DNA of 35,862 bases. Source: CAZIKF01 sp964539825 (GTDB lineage: Bacteria; Muiribacteriota; UBA6191). The stretch is from positions 1-35,862 of the forward strand of contig CAZIKF010000042.1 of the NCBI GenBank assembly GCA_964539825.1, written 5' to 3'. Positions 15,548 through 22,892 of this stretch are shown here, piece after piece (the first letter of the stretch is position 1; each line of letters begins with the position of its first letter). The position numbers and the translations under genes were made by a program. The notes beneath the pieces were generated by a model, which ran no database searches, was not told the DNA's origin, and saw nothing but the letters and a program-made list of their open reading frames with translations.

Positions 15548-17479
15548 TTAGAAATAATGTTTAAGCGTGAGATAGATTTTTTGGCCGCCGGTGTCATATC
15601 CAAAAACTTCCTGGTAATCAGAGTCCAGCAGATTCTCAACTCGTAGTCCCCACTCGTTAGTTTCATTTATCTGTCGAGAATAGCTTAGATCAACCACCTT
15701 GAAACCTTTCGTATACTGGGCTGGAGCGAATGGTCCCTCATATCTCTCTACCTGTCCCCCGCTCTGTCGGAAATTCAGTGACCAGGTTGAGTCAGCCCCG
15801 GATTGATACTGCAGGTTGAACTGGAAGTGGTGCTGAGGTTCTCGGCGAATCTGTAATCCGGATGGAAACTCCTTGGCCTTGCTTCTTGTGAAGTGAGCCT
15901 GGTAGGACCACTTCTGGGAAAATGAAGAACCCAGGGCGACTTCAAATCCTGAGGTTTCTATAGAACCTGTGTTCACAAACCCGAAAGGAGTCACCTGCGG
16001 AAAGGGAGGGAAAACAAACTTGATGCTGTTCTCAATATTATTCTGAAATAGGGTCAGGCTCAGCAAGGTGTCACGTCCTATAGTATTCTCTACTCCCAGG
16101 CTAAAACCGCGGTTCAAGGCAGGCTTTAAGTCGGGATTGTTTACAAGGACCAGTTGGTTCAGGTTGTTTGCAAATTTTTGCTGAGAATGAAGTTCAAATA
16201 GTGTGGGAGCTTTAAAGCCGGTAGCATAAGAACCATAAAAACGCATCTTTCGCAAACGGTAGGAAGGGGCTATTTTCCAGGTTGTATGTGAGCCGAAGCT
16301 CCTATGCTGATTTCGCCTTCCTCCCAGGCCAATGGAGAAATTCTCGGAGTTCTGAAGCCGAGCCTGTAGATAATAGGCTGTGATCCCGCTTTTCAAGTCC
16401 TGGTCATTTAAGCTGTCTCCCCTGTTTTGCTCCAGCTCCCATCCCAGGGTTAGCAAATGATCCTCTATGAAGTAATCCCGTTGCCAACTCAGAGATTTTA
16501 CGGATCCCACGAATCGAGTTTTCTGGGCGAAAGGGCCAAAAGCGCTAATACTGTCCAGGTTGGATAACGAATCAAAACGCATGGATGAGAAGGAGTAAAC
16601 CTCCTCAAATTTCTGGGATTGAGGAGATCTCCTGTGTTCGATTCGATAGTAGAGATCCCTGGTTTCGGAGGTTGAATTCTGATCTGTTGGGCCATTGCTG
16701 TCGAAGAATCCGTCCAGGTCTTTTTTAGAGCGGATTCTTTGCAGAAGAAACCTGGTTTTAGCGTCACCTTTGTGCTGAAATCCAAGGTTGATTCTGGCAC
16801 TTAGATTGGCATAGCCGTCCTCTTCCTTCTGTCCCCCAAAGAGATTAAGATTGGTTCTCAGCGCATCTGAGAAGCCGTCAATATCATGTCGGGAAATGGT
16901 GAATGAGTAGTCCTGAGCTCCGGATGCTCCGCTGAATCCAAAGCTCGACTTATAACTTCCATGACTTCCTAATTCCTCTGAAAGCCAGGCATTTTTCTCA
17001 AGTCCTCCGCTACGGGTAATTATCTGGATTACTCCCCCGACAGCATCTGAACCCCATAGAGTACTTTGAGGTCCGTATACAATCTCGATCCTTTCAATCT
17101 CATCGAGCTGGAAATGATCTAGTACCGGCTGACCACTACCGCCATTTCCCATATAATCCGCCAGTTTCATTCCATCCACGAGAACCAGCGTGTACTTATA
17201 GGCAATTCCTCTCAGGGATATGCTTGTAGCTCCTCCCGCACCCCCGGTTTGTTTCACGAATACGCCCGGTACGGTCTTTAATAGATCTACCACGGTACCT
17301 TTTCCACTAGCTTTAATATCCTCGCGGGACAGGACAAAAACGGAACTCCCCAGGCTTCCCCGATCAGCCTGAGTGCGAGTGGCAGTGATTACGATTTCCT
17401 CAATCCCTGGTTCTTTGATGGGCTGGGTATGAGAGATTGAATGAATGCAGAAAATAGCAAAGCTAAGGGCAAAAAACAT
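15548..17479 (-). CDS. btuB: TonB-dependent outer-membrane receptor, vitamin B12 type (BtuB-like)
   Basis: A 643-residue gated outer-membrane channel, inferred to import cobalamin with energy from TonB. The ATG at 17479 has GGAGG six bases upstream and starts a signal peptide (MFFALSFAIFCIHSISHTQP). The TonB box is EEIVITATR. The plug domain is complete, with SSVFVLSREDIKASGKGTVV, LLKTVPGVFVKQTG, SISLRGI, LVLVDGMKLAD, RIEIVYGPQSTLWGSDAVGG and VIQIITRSGG. A 22-strand-type barrel follows and ends with LTLKHYF, a terminal Phe. The substrate call rests mainly on the cobalamin riboswitch in the leader, supported by BtuB-like plug features. Genes for exbB, exbD and tonB diverge from the same upstream region. 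Confidence 0.9.
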   Translation of the reverse strand: MFFALSFAIFCIHSISHTQPIKEPGIEEIVITATRTQADRGSLGSSVFVLSREDIKASGKGTVVDLLKTVPGVFVKQTGGAGGATSISLRGIAYKYTLVLVDGMKLADYMGNGGSGQPVLDHFQLDEIERIEIVYGPQSTLWGSDAVGGVIQIITRSGGLEKNAWLSEELGSHGSYKSSFGFSGASGAQDYSFTISRHDIDGFSDALRTNLNLFGGQKEEDGYANLSARINLGFQHKGDAKTRFLLQRIRSKKDLDGFFDSNGPTDQNSTSETRDLYYRIEHRRSPQSQKFEEVYSFSSMRFDSLSNLDSISAFGPFAQKTRFVGSVKSLSWQRDYFIEDHLLTLGWELEQNRGDSLNDQDLKSGITAYYLQARLQNSENFSIGLGGRRNQHRSFGSHTTWKIAPSYRLRKMRFYGSYATGFKAPTLFELHSQQKFANNLNQLVLVNNPDLKPALNRGFSLGVENTIGRDTLLSLTLFQNNIENSIKFVFPPFPQVTPFGFVNTGSIETSGFEVALGSSFSQKWSYQAHFTRSKAKEFPSGLQIRREPQHHFQFNLQYQSGADSTWSLNFRQSGGQVERYEGPFAPAQYTKGFKVVDLSYSRQINETNEWGLRVENLLDSDYQEVFGYDTGGQKIYLTLKHYF

Positions 17480-17497
17480 GGTTTTCCTCCAATTAAT

Positions 17498-17543
17498 GAG
17501 GAGTAAAACCTGGAGGGAAACTAAAGCCCCGCACTTACTCCTC
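17498..17543 (-). promoter_or_regulatory. Candidate riboswitch expression platform
   Basis: Between the aptamer and the btuB ribosome binding site (GGAGG, 17486-17490) the transcript carries a perfect 9-nt inverted repeat: GAGGAGTAA at 17543-17535 and TTACTCCTC at 17506-17498. A CCCTCC at 17517-17512 could alternatively pair with the GGAGG. This arrangement suggests that ligand binding blocks translation rather than causing termination, because no T-run is present. Confidence 0.5.
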
Positions 17544-17574
17544 AACCCGAGAGTTTGTACCTATCTTTGGCCAA

Positions 17575-17715
17575 GAGGCTGGTATTCTGGCTTCCGGATC
17601 ATCATACTCACCAGGCCTTCCCGTCTTTCGACAGTGACATTTTCTGGCTTTCTTCCCCGGTCACAGCGGCGGGTCCGCAACGGATTTTCACCGTTTTCCC
17701 AAAGGAACCATCCTG
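17575..17715 (-). promoter_or_regulatory. Cobalamin riboswitch
   Basis: The minus-strand leader contains the conserved cobalamin-aptamer blocks in the right order: GGGAAAACGGTGAAAATCCG, then GCGGACCCGCCGCTGTGACC, a middle part with GGGAAGGC, and the B12-box-like GAAGCCAGAATACCAGCC close to 17576-17597. Layout and spacing agree with the Rfam cobalamin family. It precedes the receptor gene and should repress it when cobalamin is plentiful. The outer helix boundaries are approximate. Confidence 0.93.
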
Positions 17716-17731
17716 ACCTTAATTTGGAGGC

Positions 17732-17760
17732 ATAATGTCATACCGATTCAGACAGGTCAA
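17732..17760 (-). promoter_or_regulatory. Predicted promoter of the riboswitch-btuB transcript
   Basis: On the minus strand TTGACC (17755-17760) and CATTAT (17732-17737) are spaced by exactly 17 bp. Transcription would start near 17725, just before the aptamer. Confidence 0.65.
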
Positions 17761-17801
17761 GTTGGAATGAAAGAAGGGATTTCTTTTTCTCTTGCAGTGT
17801 T

Positions 17802-17849
17802 GATCACCGTTGAGTTAGCTTGCTGCTCGCGGAATGGACGGCGGTGATC
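17802..17849. promoter_or_regulatory. 8-bp inverted repeat upstream of exbB
   Basis: GATCACCG (17802-17809) and CGGTGATC (17842-17849) are perfect inverted copies 32 bp apart in the divergent btuB/exbB region. They could be an operator or a leader hairpin for exbB. No known consensus (for example a Fur box) was recognised. Confidence 0.35.
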
Positions 17850-17881
17850 CATTGGCCGACACCTGCGAAGGGTGGTACAGA

Positions 17882-18511
17882 ATGTGGAGTTTTTTTGAGG
17901 AAGGCGGGATACTCATGGTCCCTCTACTCTTATGCTCATTAGTTTCCGTAACTGTAATTTTTGAGCGGATTTACTTTTGGGTAAGGTTTTCATATCGCCA
18001 TCGGGATGAGATTTTGGAAGAGTTTTTCGCGGCAGTGGGAGAGGGCGGGACTCCCCGTTTGGGAACCAAAGCACAACCAGGTGAGCTTGCCTGCTCCGAT
18101 GCGCGGGTTGAAATTCTGATGGAGGCACTTCAATCGGCATCGAATGATTTACAGAGTTCTTTAAGATTGGGAATTTTGGAGAGAATCGAGACGATGAAGC
18201 GTGGAATGACGGTTCTCGATACAATCATAACGATGGCCCCGCTGCTTGGTATCTTGGGAACGGTTGTGGGAATAATTGCCTCTTTTGAGGCGATTGGGAT
18301 GGAAGGATCGCCAGCACCAAAAATGGTTTCCATGGGGATCGCGCAGGCTCTGGTAACAACCGCTGCCGGACTTGTAATCGCTATTGGAACTCTCGTTCCC
18401 TACAATTACTTTCACTCACGAGTCAGTGGTTTTATGTGTGAGATGGAAAGGCTTTCATCGAGATTACTGCTGGCGGCTAAGGGGTCAGGCGAAGAGACTG
18501 ATGTTGCTTGA
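17882..18511 (+). CDS. exbB: ExbB/TolQ/MotA-family proton channel protein
   Basis: Inner-membrane subunit of the proton-motive-force-driven ExbB-ExbD-TonB energiser; 209 residues. Three transmembrane segments fit the family: about residues 9-31 (GILMVPLLLCSLVSVTVIF), about 112-135 (TIITMAPLLGILGTVVGIIA) and about 155-178 (QALVTTAAGLVIAIGTLVPY). The motif LLGILGTVVGII and the small-residue third helix with ALVTTAAGL are diagnostic. The ATG at 17882 was preferred to the one at 17834 because the first membrane helix then sits at the usual distance and GAAGGGTGG precedes it. It overlaps exbD by 11 bp. Next to btuB, it most likely serves that receptor, though such systems can serve several. Confidence 0.92.
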   Translation: MWSFFEEGGILMVPLLLCSLVSVTVIFERIYFWVRFSYRHRDEILEEFFAAVGEGGTPRLGTKAQPGELACSDARVEILMEALQSASNDLQSSLRLGILERIETMKRGMTVLDTIITMAPLLGILGTVVGIIASFEAIGMEGSPAPKMVSMGIAQALVTTAAGLVIAIGTLVPYNYFHSRVSGFMCEMERLSSRLLLAAKGSGEETDVA

Positions 18512-18908
18512 CCAGGGTCTGGCACCTCGATCTCCAAGGATCGAGCTTGTTCCCTTGATTGATGTTCTTTTCCTATTGCTGATCTTCTTTTTCTACAGCA
18601 TTTTTAACCTGGTTGAACAACGGGCGTTACCCGTTGAGCTAGTGAGCGCCGGCACTTCGATCAGCCAGACTCATCAACCAGAATTGATCGTAATTGATCG
18701 TGAGGGCCGAATCTATCTTGAGTCGGAGCCAGTCGATTTCTCCAAGATCAAGGTTCATTTTCAGGGACTGGAGCCAGAGGAGAAAGTTTTAATCAGGGCA
18801 GATGGAGAGTCTCCGATCCGACTGGGATTGAGAATCTTAGATCTGGCCAGAGCGGCAGGCCTAATAGAGGTCGCTTTTGAAACCCTGCCTGATAACAGGA
18901 AGCCATAA
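18501..18908 (+). CDS. exbD: ExbD/TolR-family protein
   Basis: Partner of ExbB in coupling proton flow to TonB; 135 residues, normal for ExbD. After a short cytoplasmic head it has the diagnostic SPRIELVPLIDVLFLLLIFF, with the essential membrane aspartate at residue 21. The remaining about 90 residues are the periplasmic domain (LPVELVSAGTS, LIVIDREGRIYLESEPVDF, VLIRADGESPIRLGLRILDL). The ATG at 18501 lies inside the end of exbB and the TAA is followed at once by the tonB ATG, so the three genes are translationally coupled. Confidence 0.92.
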   Translation: MLLDQGLAPRSPRIELVPLIDVLFLLLIFFFYSIFNLVEQRALPVELVSAGTSISQTHQPELIVIDREGRIYLESEPVDFSKIKVHFQGLEPEEKVLIRADGESPIRLGLRILDLARAAGLIEVAFETLPDNRKP

Positions 18909-19748
18909 ATGGGATTGGGGCTAAAACTAGAAGGCTCCTATGGGCTTGCATTCTTATGCTCCTTGACTCTTCACTCTTTCCTTATCACCGCAAGGGATTC
19001 AGCCAGCTTCACTCCAGGAGGGGAAGAGGGGCAGCGTGTGAATATTCTCTTGATTTCCAAACCATCCGTTGTTCGGTCACCAGACACGGCCTTACAAACT
19101 AGCGAGTTTGCCCAAAAGAAACCCCAAGACCTTGAAGAAAAAAAAGTAGAGGCCTTAGGGTCATCCAAAGTTCAAGAGCCACCAAAGAGTCACGCGTTTT
19201 TAAATTCCCTAAACTCAAGTGAGGGACGAACGGCTCAGGCCAGGTTAAATCCCAGCAGCTTGGATTCCCCGCATTTCAATTTCAAGCGTCCGGTAGAAGA
19301 GGGGGAGATTGAGACTGGGGAGGATCAAATACCTCAATGGCTGAAGAGAGAAGAAAACTCCCACTCTGAATTAGAGGCTGGGATGGGGCAGGCTACCTCT
19401 GAAGGAGTTTCTGTATCACAGTCGAAGACTACTCAGAAACAAAAACAGGGACCGGGAAAGGAAGGGGGCACAAGAAACTTTGTACCTGCGAGATTTTTGA
19501 ATCTCTCCCAACCCGCCTATCCGTTTTCAGAAAAGAAGAGAAATCATGAGGGCTCAGTTCTGTTGGAAGTATCCATAGACTCCAGTGGAGTGACCCAGGA
19601 GGTTAGGATTTTAGAGTCATCGGGATACACGAAGCTGGATCAGGTGAGTATCTCGGCTATCGAGGCCGCAAGAATAAGCCCAGCACTTGAAAATGGCGTT
19701 CCAGTGGCCTCCCTGAAGACCATCCGCTTTAGGTATCAAATAAGGTGA
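18909..19748 (+). CDS. tonB: TonB-family energy transducer
   Basis: A 279-residue inner-membrane-anchored protein that reaches across the periplasm to TonB-dependent receptors. The N-terminal helix, about residues 11-28, keeps the Ser-x3-His pattern of TonB (Ser18 and His22 in CSLTLHSFLI), which is needed for coupling to ExbB/ExbD. Residues about 45-190 are a charged, low-complexity spacer with fewer prolines than the enterobacterial form. The last about 85 residues are the TonB C-terminal domain (LSQPAYPFSEKKRNHEGSVL, SSGVTQEVRILESSGYTKLD, PVASLKTIRFRY). AGGAAG stands before the ATG. Confidence 0.9.
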   Translation: MGLGLKLEGSYGLAFLCSLTLHSFLITARDSASFTPGGEEGQRVNILLISKPSVVRSPDTALQTSEFAQKKPQDLEEKKVEALGSSKVQEPPKSHAFLNSLNSSEGRTAQARLNPSSLDSPHFNFKRPVEEGEIETGEDQIPQWLKREENSHSELEAGMGQATSEGVSVSQSKTTQKQKQGPGKEGGTRNFVPARFLNLSQPAYPFSEKKRNHEGSVLLEVSIDSSGVTQEVRILESSGYTKLDQVSISAIEAARISPALENGVPVASLKTIRFRYQIR

Positions 19749-19988
19749 GTAATCAAAGGAGATCTTGTTGCATTCCTGGGACTCCATGAAGAATAATGCT
19801 TTGTTCAGACAAGAGGCAAAGGGATTAGAGTTACTTCGAATCTGATAGAGGCTCCTGGAGCAATTGACTCCCGGGAATGATAAACTCTAAAACTGGATTT
19901 CGAATCGGAGTCCGAAAGGACATCATAAGGATTCAGTACCCCGGCGGTGGGATCATATTTCGTCCTGACTTCAATCTCCTTATCAAAT

Positions 19989-21293
19989 ATGAGCATTCTT
20001 GAAGACATAAGAGCAAATGGCGTTGTGGGCGCTGGTGGAGCGGGCTTTCCTTCCCATGTCAAATTTAAGGCCAGCGCTGAGATCGTGATCATGAATGCGG
20101 CTGAGTGCGAGCCTTTGCTGCATAAAGACAAACAATTGCTCAAGGTTTATCCAAGGGAATGCATCCAGGGCTTGAAGACCGTTATGTCCCTGGTAGGCGC
20201 AAAGCGGGGAATTCTTGGTATCAAAGAGAAGTATACTTATGTCTTTGATGCTTTGGAGCCCTATATGGAAGAGGGACTCGAATTCTGTCGACTGGGTAAC
20301 TTTTATCCAGCGGGAGATGAAATAACTCTCGTCTATGAGGCAACTGGCAGGGTAGTAGCTCCAGGTCAGATTCCCCTTAGTACGGGCTGCATTGTCACGA
20401 ATGTGGAGACCCTTCTCAATGTCCACAGAAGTAAGCCGGTCACTACTTCCTTTCTATCGGTGGCGGGTGCCGTTAAAACGCCGGTGAGTCTGGAGGTTGA
20501 GGTTGGAACTAGTTTCTCAACCTGTGTAAAGGCGGCCGGCGGCGTTACTTGTGATGATCCCATTCTCTTATTGGGCGGCCCCATGATGGGTACGCTCTGC
20601 GATGACTTTGAGGAGCCTGTTAAAAAGACTACGGGAGGAATCATAGTCCTGGATAAATCCCATGACCTGATCCGTCGTTATTCAAGGTCTAAACTCCATT
20701 ATGACAAGATCGCTAAATCCTCCTGTGACCAGTGCAATTTCTGTACGGAACTCTGCCCTCGATACCTCATGGGGCACCCCATCGAACCCCATAAGAATAT
20801 GCGAAATATTGGATTCGCATCGACGAAATGGGACTTTATCGCGGGAGCGGAATTTTGTTGTGAGTGCAACTTGTGCAGCTTTTATGCCTGTCCGGAAGAC
20901 CTGGATCCCAAAAATGTTTCTACGGATCTCAAATGGATTATCAAAGGGAAATCTGAGGGACGTCTTAAATTTGAGCCTGGAGAAGTAGAGGCGCACCCCA
21001 TGATGAAATATCGAAAAGCGCCTATTCCCAAGCTCATGCGCAAACTGGGCATTGATCATTTTCAAAATGTTGCTCCTCTTGTAGCTGGAGTCGTGGGTAG
21101 TGGTTCGGTTCGAATCCCATTATCCCAACATTCTGGAGCCTCGGCTGAGCCAGTGGTTCAGGTGGGAGCCAGGGTGGAGCAAGGACAGTTGATAGGAAAG
21201 CCTCCAGAAGGAGCCCTGGGAGCCTCCATCCATTCCAGCATCAATGGTATGGTAAAAAAGGTTGATGACCATATACTGATCACGGAGTCATAA
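19989..21293 (+). CDS. pduS: PduS-like corrin reductase / RnfC-type flavin and Fe-S protein
   Basis: A 434-residue protein of the PduS family. In characterised microcompartments PduS carries FMN and two [4Fe-4S] clusters and reduces the cobalamin of diol dehydratase. Here the NADH/flavin glycine loop GVVGAGGAGFPSHVK is at residues 11-25, with NAAECEPLLHKDK after it. An SLBB region lies near 155-205. The two cluster motifs are Cys246-x2-Cys249-x2-Cys252-x3-Cys256 and Cys290-x2-Cys293-x2-Cys296-x4-Cys301, each ending in CP. The last about 75 residues are an RnfC-like barrel-sandwich (GARVEQGQLIGKPPEG). The ATG at 19989 was chosen by alignment with the family start; no strong ribosome binding site is seen, and a GTG at 19947 is the alternative. 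It is directly followed by pduT. Confidence 0.9.
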   Translation: MSILEDIRANGVVGAGGAGFPSHVKFKASAEIVIMNAAECEPLLHKDKQLLKVYPRECIQGLKTVMSLVGAKRGILGIKEKYTYVFDALEPYMEEGLEFCRLGNFYPAGDEITLVYEATGRVVAPGQIPLSTGCIVTNVETLLNVHRSKPVTTSFLSVAGAVKTPVSLEVEVGTSFSTCVKAAGGVTCDDPILLLGGPMMGTLCDDFEEPVKKTTGGIIVLDKSHDLIRRYSRSKLHYDKIAKSSCDQCNFCTELCPRYLMGHPIEPHKNMRNIGFASTKWDFIAGAEFCCECNLCSFYACPEDLDPKNVSTDLKWIIKGKSEGRLKFEPGEVEAHPMMKYRKAPIPKLMRKLGIDHFQNVAPLVAGVVGSGSVRIPLSQHSGASAEPVVQVGARVEQGQLIGKPPEGALGASIHSSINGMVKKVDDHILITES

Positions 21294-21294
21294 A

Positions 21295-21852
21295 ATGAAG
21301 ATGGATGCGATCGGCCTCATTGAAACTTCCTCTATCGCAAGGGGATATGAGATCCAGGATGCCATGCTGAAGGCCGCCAGAGTGCAGCTTATGGTTGCTC
21401 GTACGATCTGTTCGGGTAAATATATGATTGTAGTTGCTGGCGCGGTCTCCGAGGTCCAGGCCTCGGTTCAGGAAGGTGTAGAGAAGGCCAGGGGTGTTTT
21501 AATTGAAGAGTTGGTTATTCCTAATCTTCACGAGGACATCTTTCACGCAATCGGCGGTTCCATAGCCCTGGAGGAACAGAACTTGGGTGCTCTTGGCATC
21601 CTGGAGACCTTCTCCGTAGCAAGTGTTGTGGAGGCTGCTGACGCCGCAGCCAAGACTTCAGATGGACAGGTCTTTAGGATTCACCTCGCGATGGCGGTGG
21701 GTGGTAAAGGTTTTCTATTGATTACCGGGGATCTTTCCAGTGTCCGTTCGAGCATGGAAGTAGCTACCGATGTGGCTGGTGAACGAGGTATGGTTGTGGC
21801 AAGTGTGGTCATACCCAGGCCGAGAAGAGAGCTATTCCAGGAATATATTTAG
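21295..21852 (+). CDS. pduT: PduT-like tandem-BMC-domain shell protein
   Basis: A 185-residue protein with two bacterial microcompartment (BMC) domains, about residues 4-90 (AIGLIETSSIARGYEIQDAM) and 97-180 (ALGILETFSVASVVEAADAA). It is the length of PduT (184) and follows it closely, including the end VVIPRPRRELF. PduT trimers form a hexagon-like shell tile with a [4Fe-4S] cluster held in the central pore by one Cys per subunit. The matching Cys39 is present here (VARTICSGKY). It starts one base after the pduS stop. No other shell gene (BMC-H or BMC-P) or encapsulated enzyme lies in the window, so it must work with genes elsewhere or in another role. Confidence 0.93.
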   Translation: MKMDAIGLIETSSIARGYEIQDAMLKAARVQLMVARTICSGKYMIVVAGAVSEVQASVQEGVEKARGVLIEELVIPNLHEDIFHAIGGSIALEEQNLGALGILETFSVASVVEAADAAAKTSDGQVFRIHLAMAVGGKGFLLITGDLSSVRSSMEVATDVAGERGMVVASVVIPRPRRELFQEYI

Positions 21853-21867
21853 CGGGTGTTGAGGAGC

Positions 21868-22872
21868 ATGAAAAATCCCCAGACTAAACCATTCATTGCT
21901 CTTATTGCTGAAGATGATGCTGTCGTCAGAGTTCTTTTGCGCAACATCTTGAAACAAAAGGGATGCCAATGCATTGAGGCTGCGGACGGAAAGCAGGCGG
22001 AAGAAATTTTCCAGGTAAACCAGAAGGCAATCTCCTTTGTGTTCCTTGATATCCAAATGCCCCTGCAGGACGGCATTCAAACCTTAAAAAAGATGAGAGA
22101 ACTTGATTCAGGAGTCCCTATATACATTCTTACCGGACACGCAGATAGACAGACTCTCAAGAAATGCATGAGTCATAAAATAGACGGGTTCTTTCCGAAG
22201 CCGTTTGACTTCAGTCGTATTGAATCAACCCTATACAAGAAATTTCCAGAACTGGAGAACGCTTCGCCAGCAAAGGCCAAGTCAGCTAAAAAGAAAGCCT
22301 CCACCAAGGGGGAGAAGGAAATTTCCTTAGATCAAAAACTTCTCAATAATCGAATCAAGCGGGAAGTGGAAAGTGTTCTCGCGCTAAACCGTAAATTGCT
22401 TCAGTTTCTTCCCCATCTCACTGCTCAACGCCTGCAGGAGTATTCTGATGAACAGAAAGTGATTTCAAGATCAGAGACCTATCGTTCCATGCGCTTCGCG
22501 CTCAATTCCTCCAATGTAGATATTGTTGTTGGGTGCCTGAAAAACCTGCCTTCTCAGCATAGAATCGGTGGAGCTCTAAATTTTTCTGAACCAAGGATAT
22601 TTATACCCGTAATTGGAGAAATTCTGAGTGAAAATTTCGATGGAATTGACCCGGGAGTACTCCATGAATGCGTCGAGTCAGCTCTTTCCGATTTAAAAAC
22701 CATCTCGAACTTTGAACAGGTCATGTTTGATCATAAACTCTTTATCGAAAAGGAACGCAATAAAGCGGTCTTTCTACACCATCCCTACAAAGTGGAGTTC
22801 CTGATTACCCAGGGTAAAGAAGGTAAGAGGGGATATGAATTTCAACTCGAAAAGGCCGATTTGGCTGAATAA
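21868..22872 (+). CDS. Response regulator with unrecognised output domain
   Basis: A 334-residue protein. Residues about 8-128 are a complete CheY-type receiver: acidic pair Asp16/Asp17, phosphorylation site Asp61 (FLDIQMP), Thr89 (ILTGH) and Lys111 (FPKPFD). A Lys/Ala-rich linker (about 135-157) follows. Residues about 160-334 are a mixed helical and beta domain that is neither a helix-turn-helix, GGDEF, EAL nor histidine kinase domain as far as I can read. It begins with a helical LLNNRIKREVESVLALNRKL. The ATG at 21868 has GAGGAG only one base before it; a GTG at 21856 is the alternative. Only 15 bp separate it from pduT. No histidine kinase is in the window. Confidence 0.85.
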   Translation: MKNPQTKPFIALIAEDDAVVRVLLRNILKQKGCQCIEAADGKQAEEIFQVNQKAISFVFLDIQMPLQDGIQTLKKMRELDSGVPIYILTGHADRQTLKKCMSHKIDGFFPKPFDFSRIESTLYKKFPELENASPAKAKSAKKKASTKGEKEISLDQKLLNNRIKREVESVLALNRKLLQFLPHLTAQRLQEYSDEQKVISRSETYRSMRFALNSSNVDIVVGCLKNLPSQHRIGGALNFSEPRIFIPVIGEILSENFDGIDPGVLHECVESALSDLKTISNFEQVMFDHKLFIEKERNKAVFLHHPYKVEFLITQGKEGKRGYEFQLEKADLAE

Positions 22873-22892
22873 ATTCTGAAAAGGGGAATCTT

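Noticed and set aside
19749..19988. Short frame after AAAGGAG starting with TTG near 19766 (about 25 codons)
   Set aside because: Very short, with a TTG start and no protein family features. The 240-bp gap between tonB and pduS otherwise shows no clear signal.
19805..20143. Minus-strand frame of 112 codons overlapping the pduS start
   Set aside because: It lies opposite the well-supported pduS N-terminus. Its part in the tonB-pduS gap has no start signal of its own.
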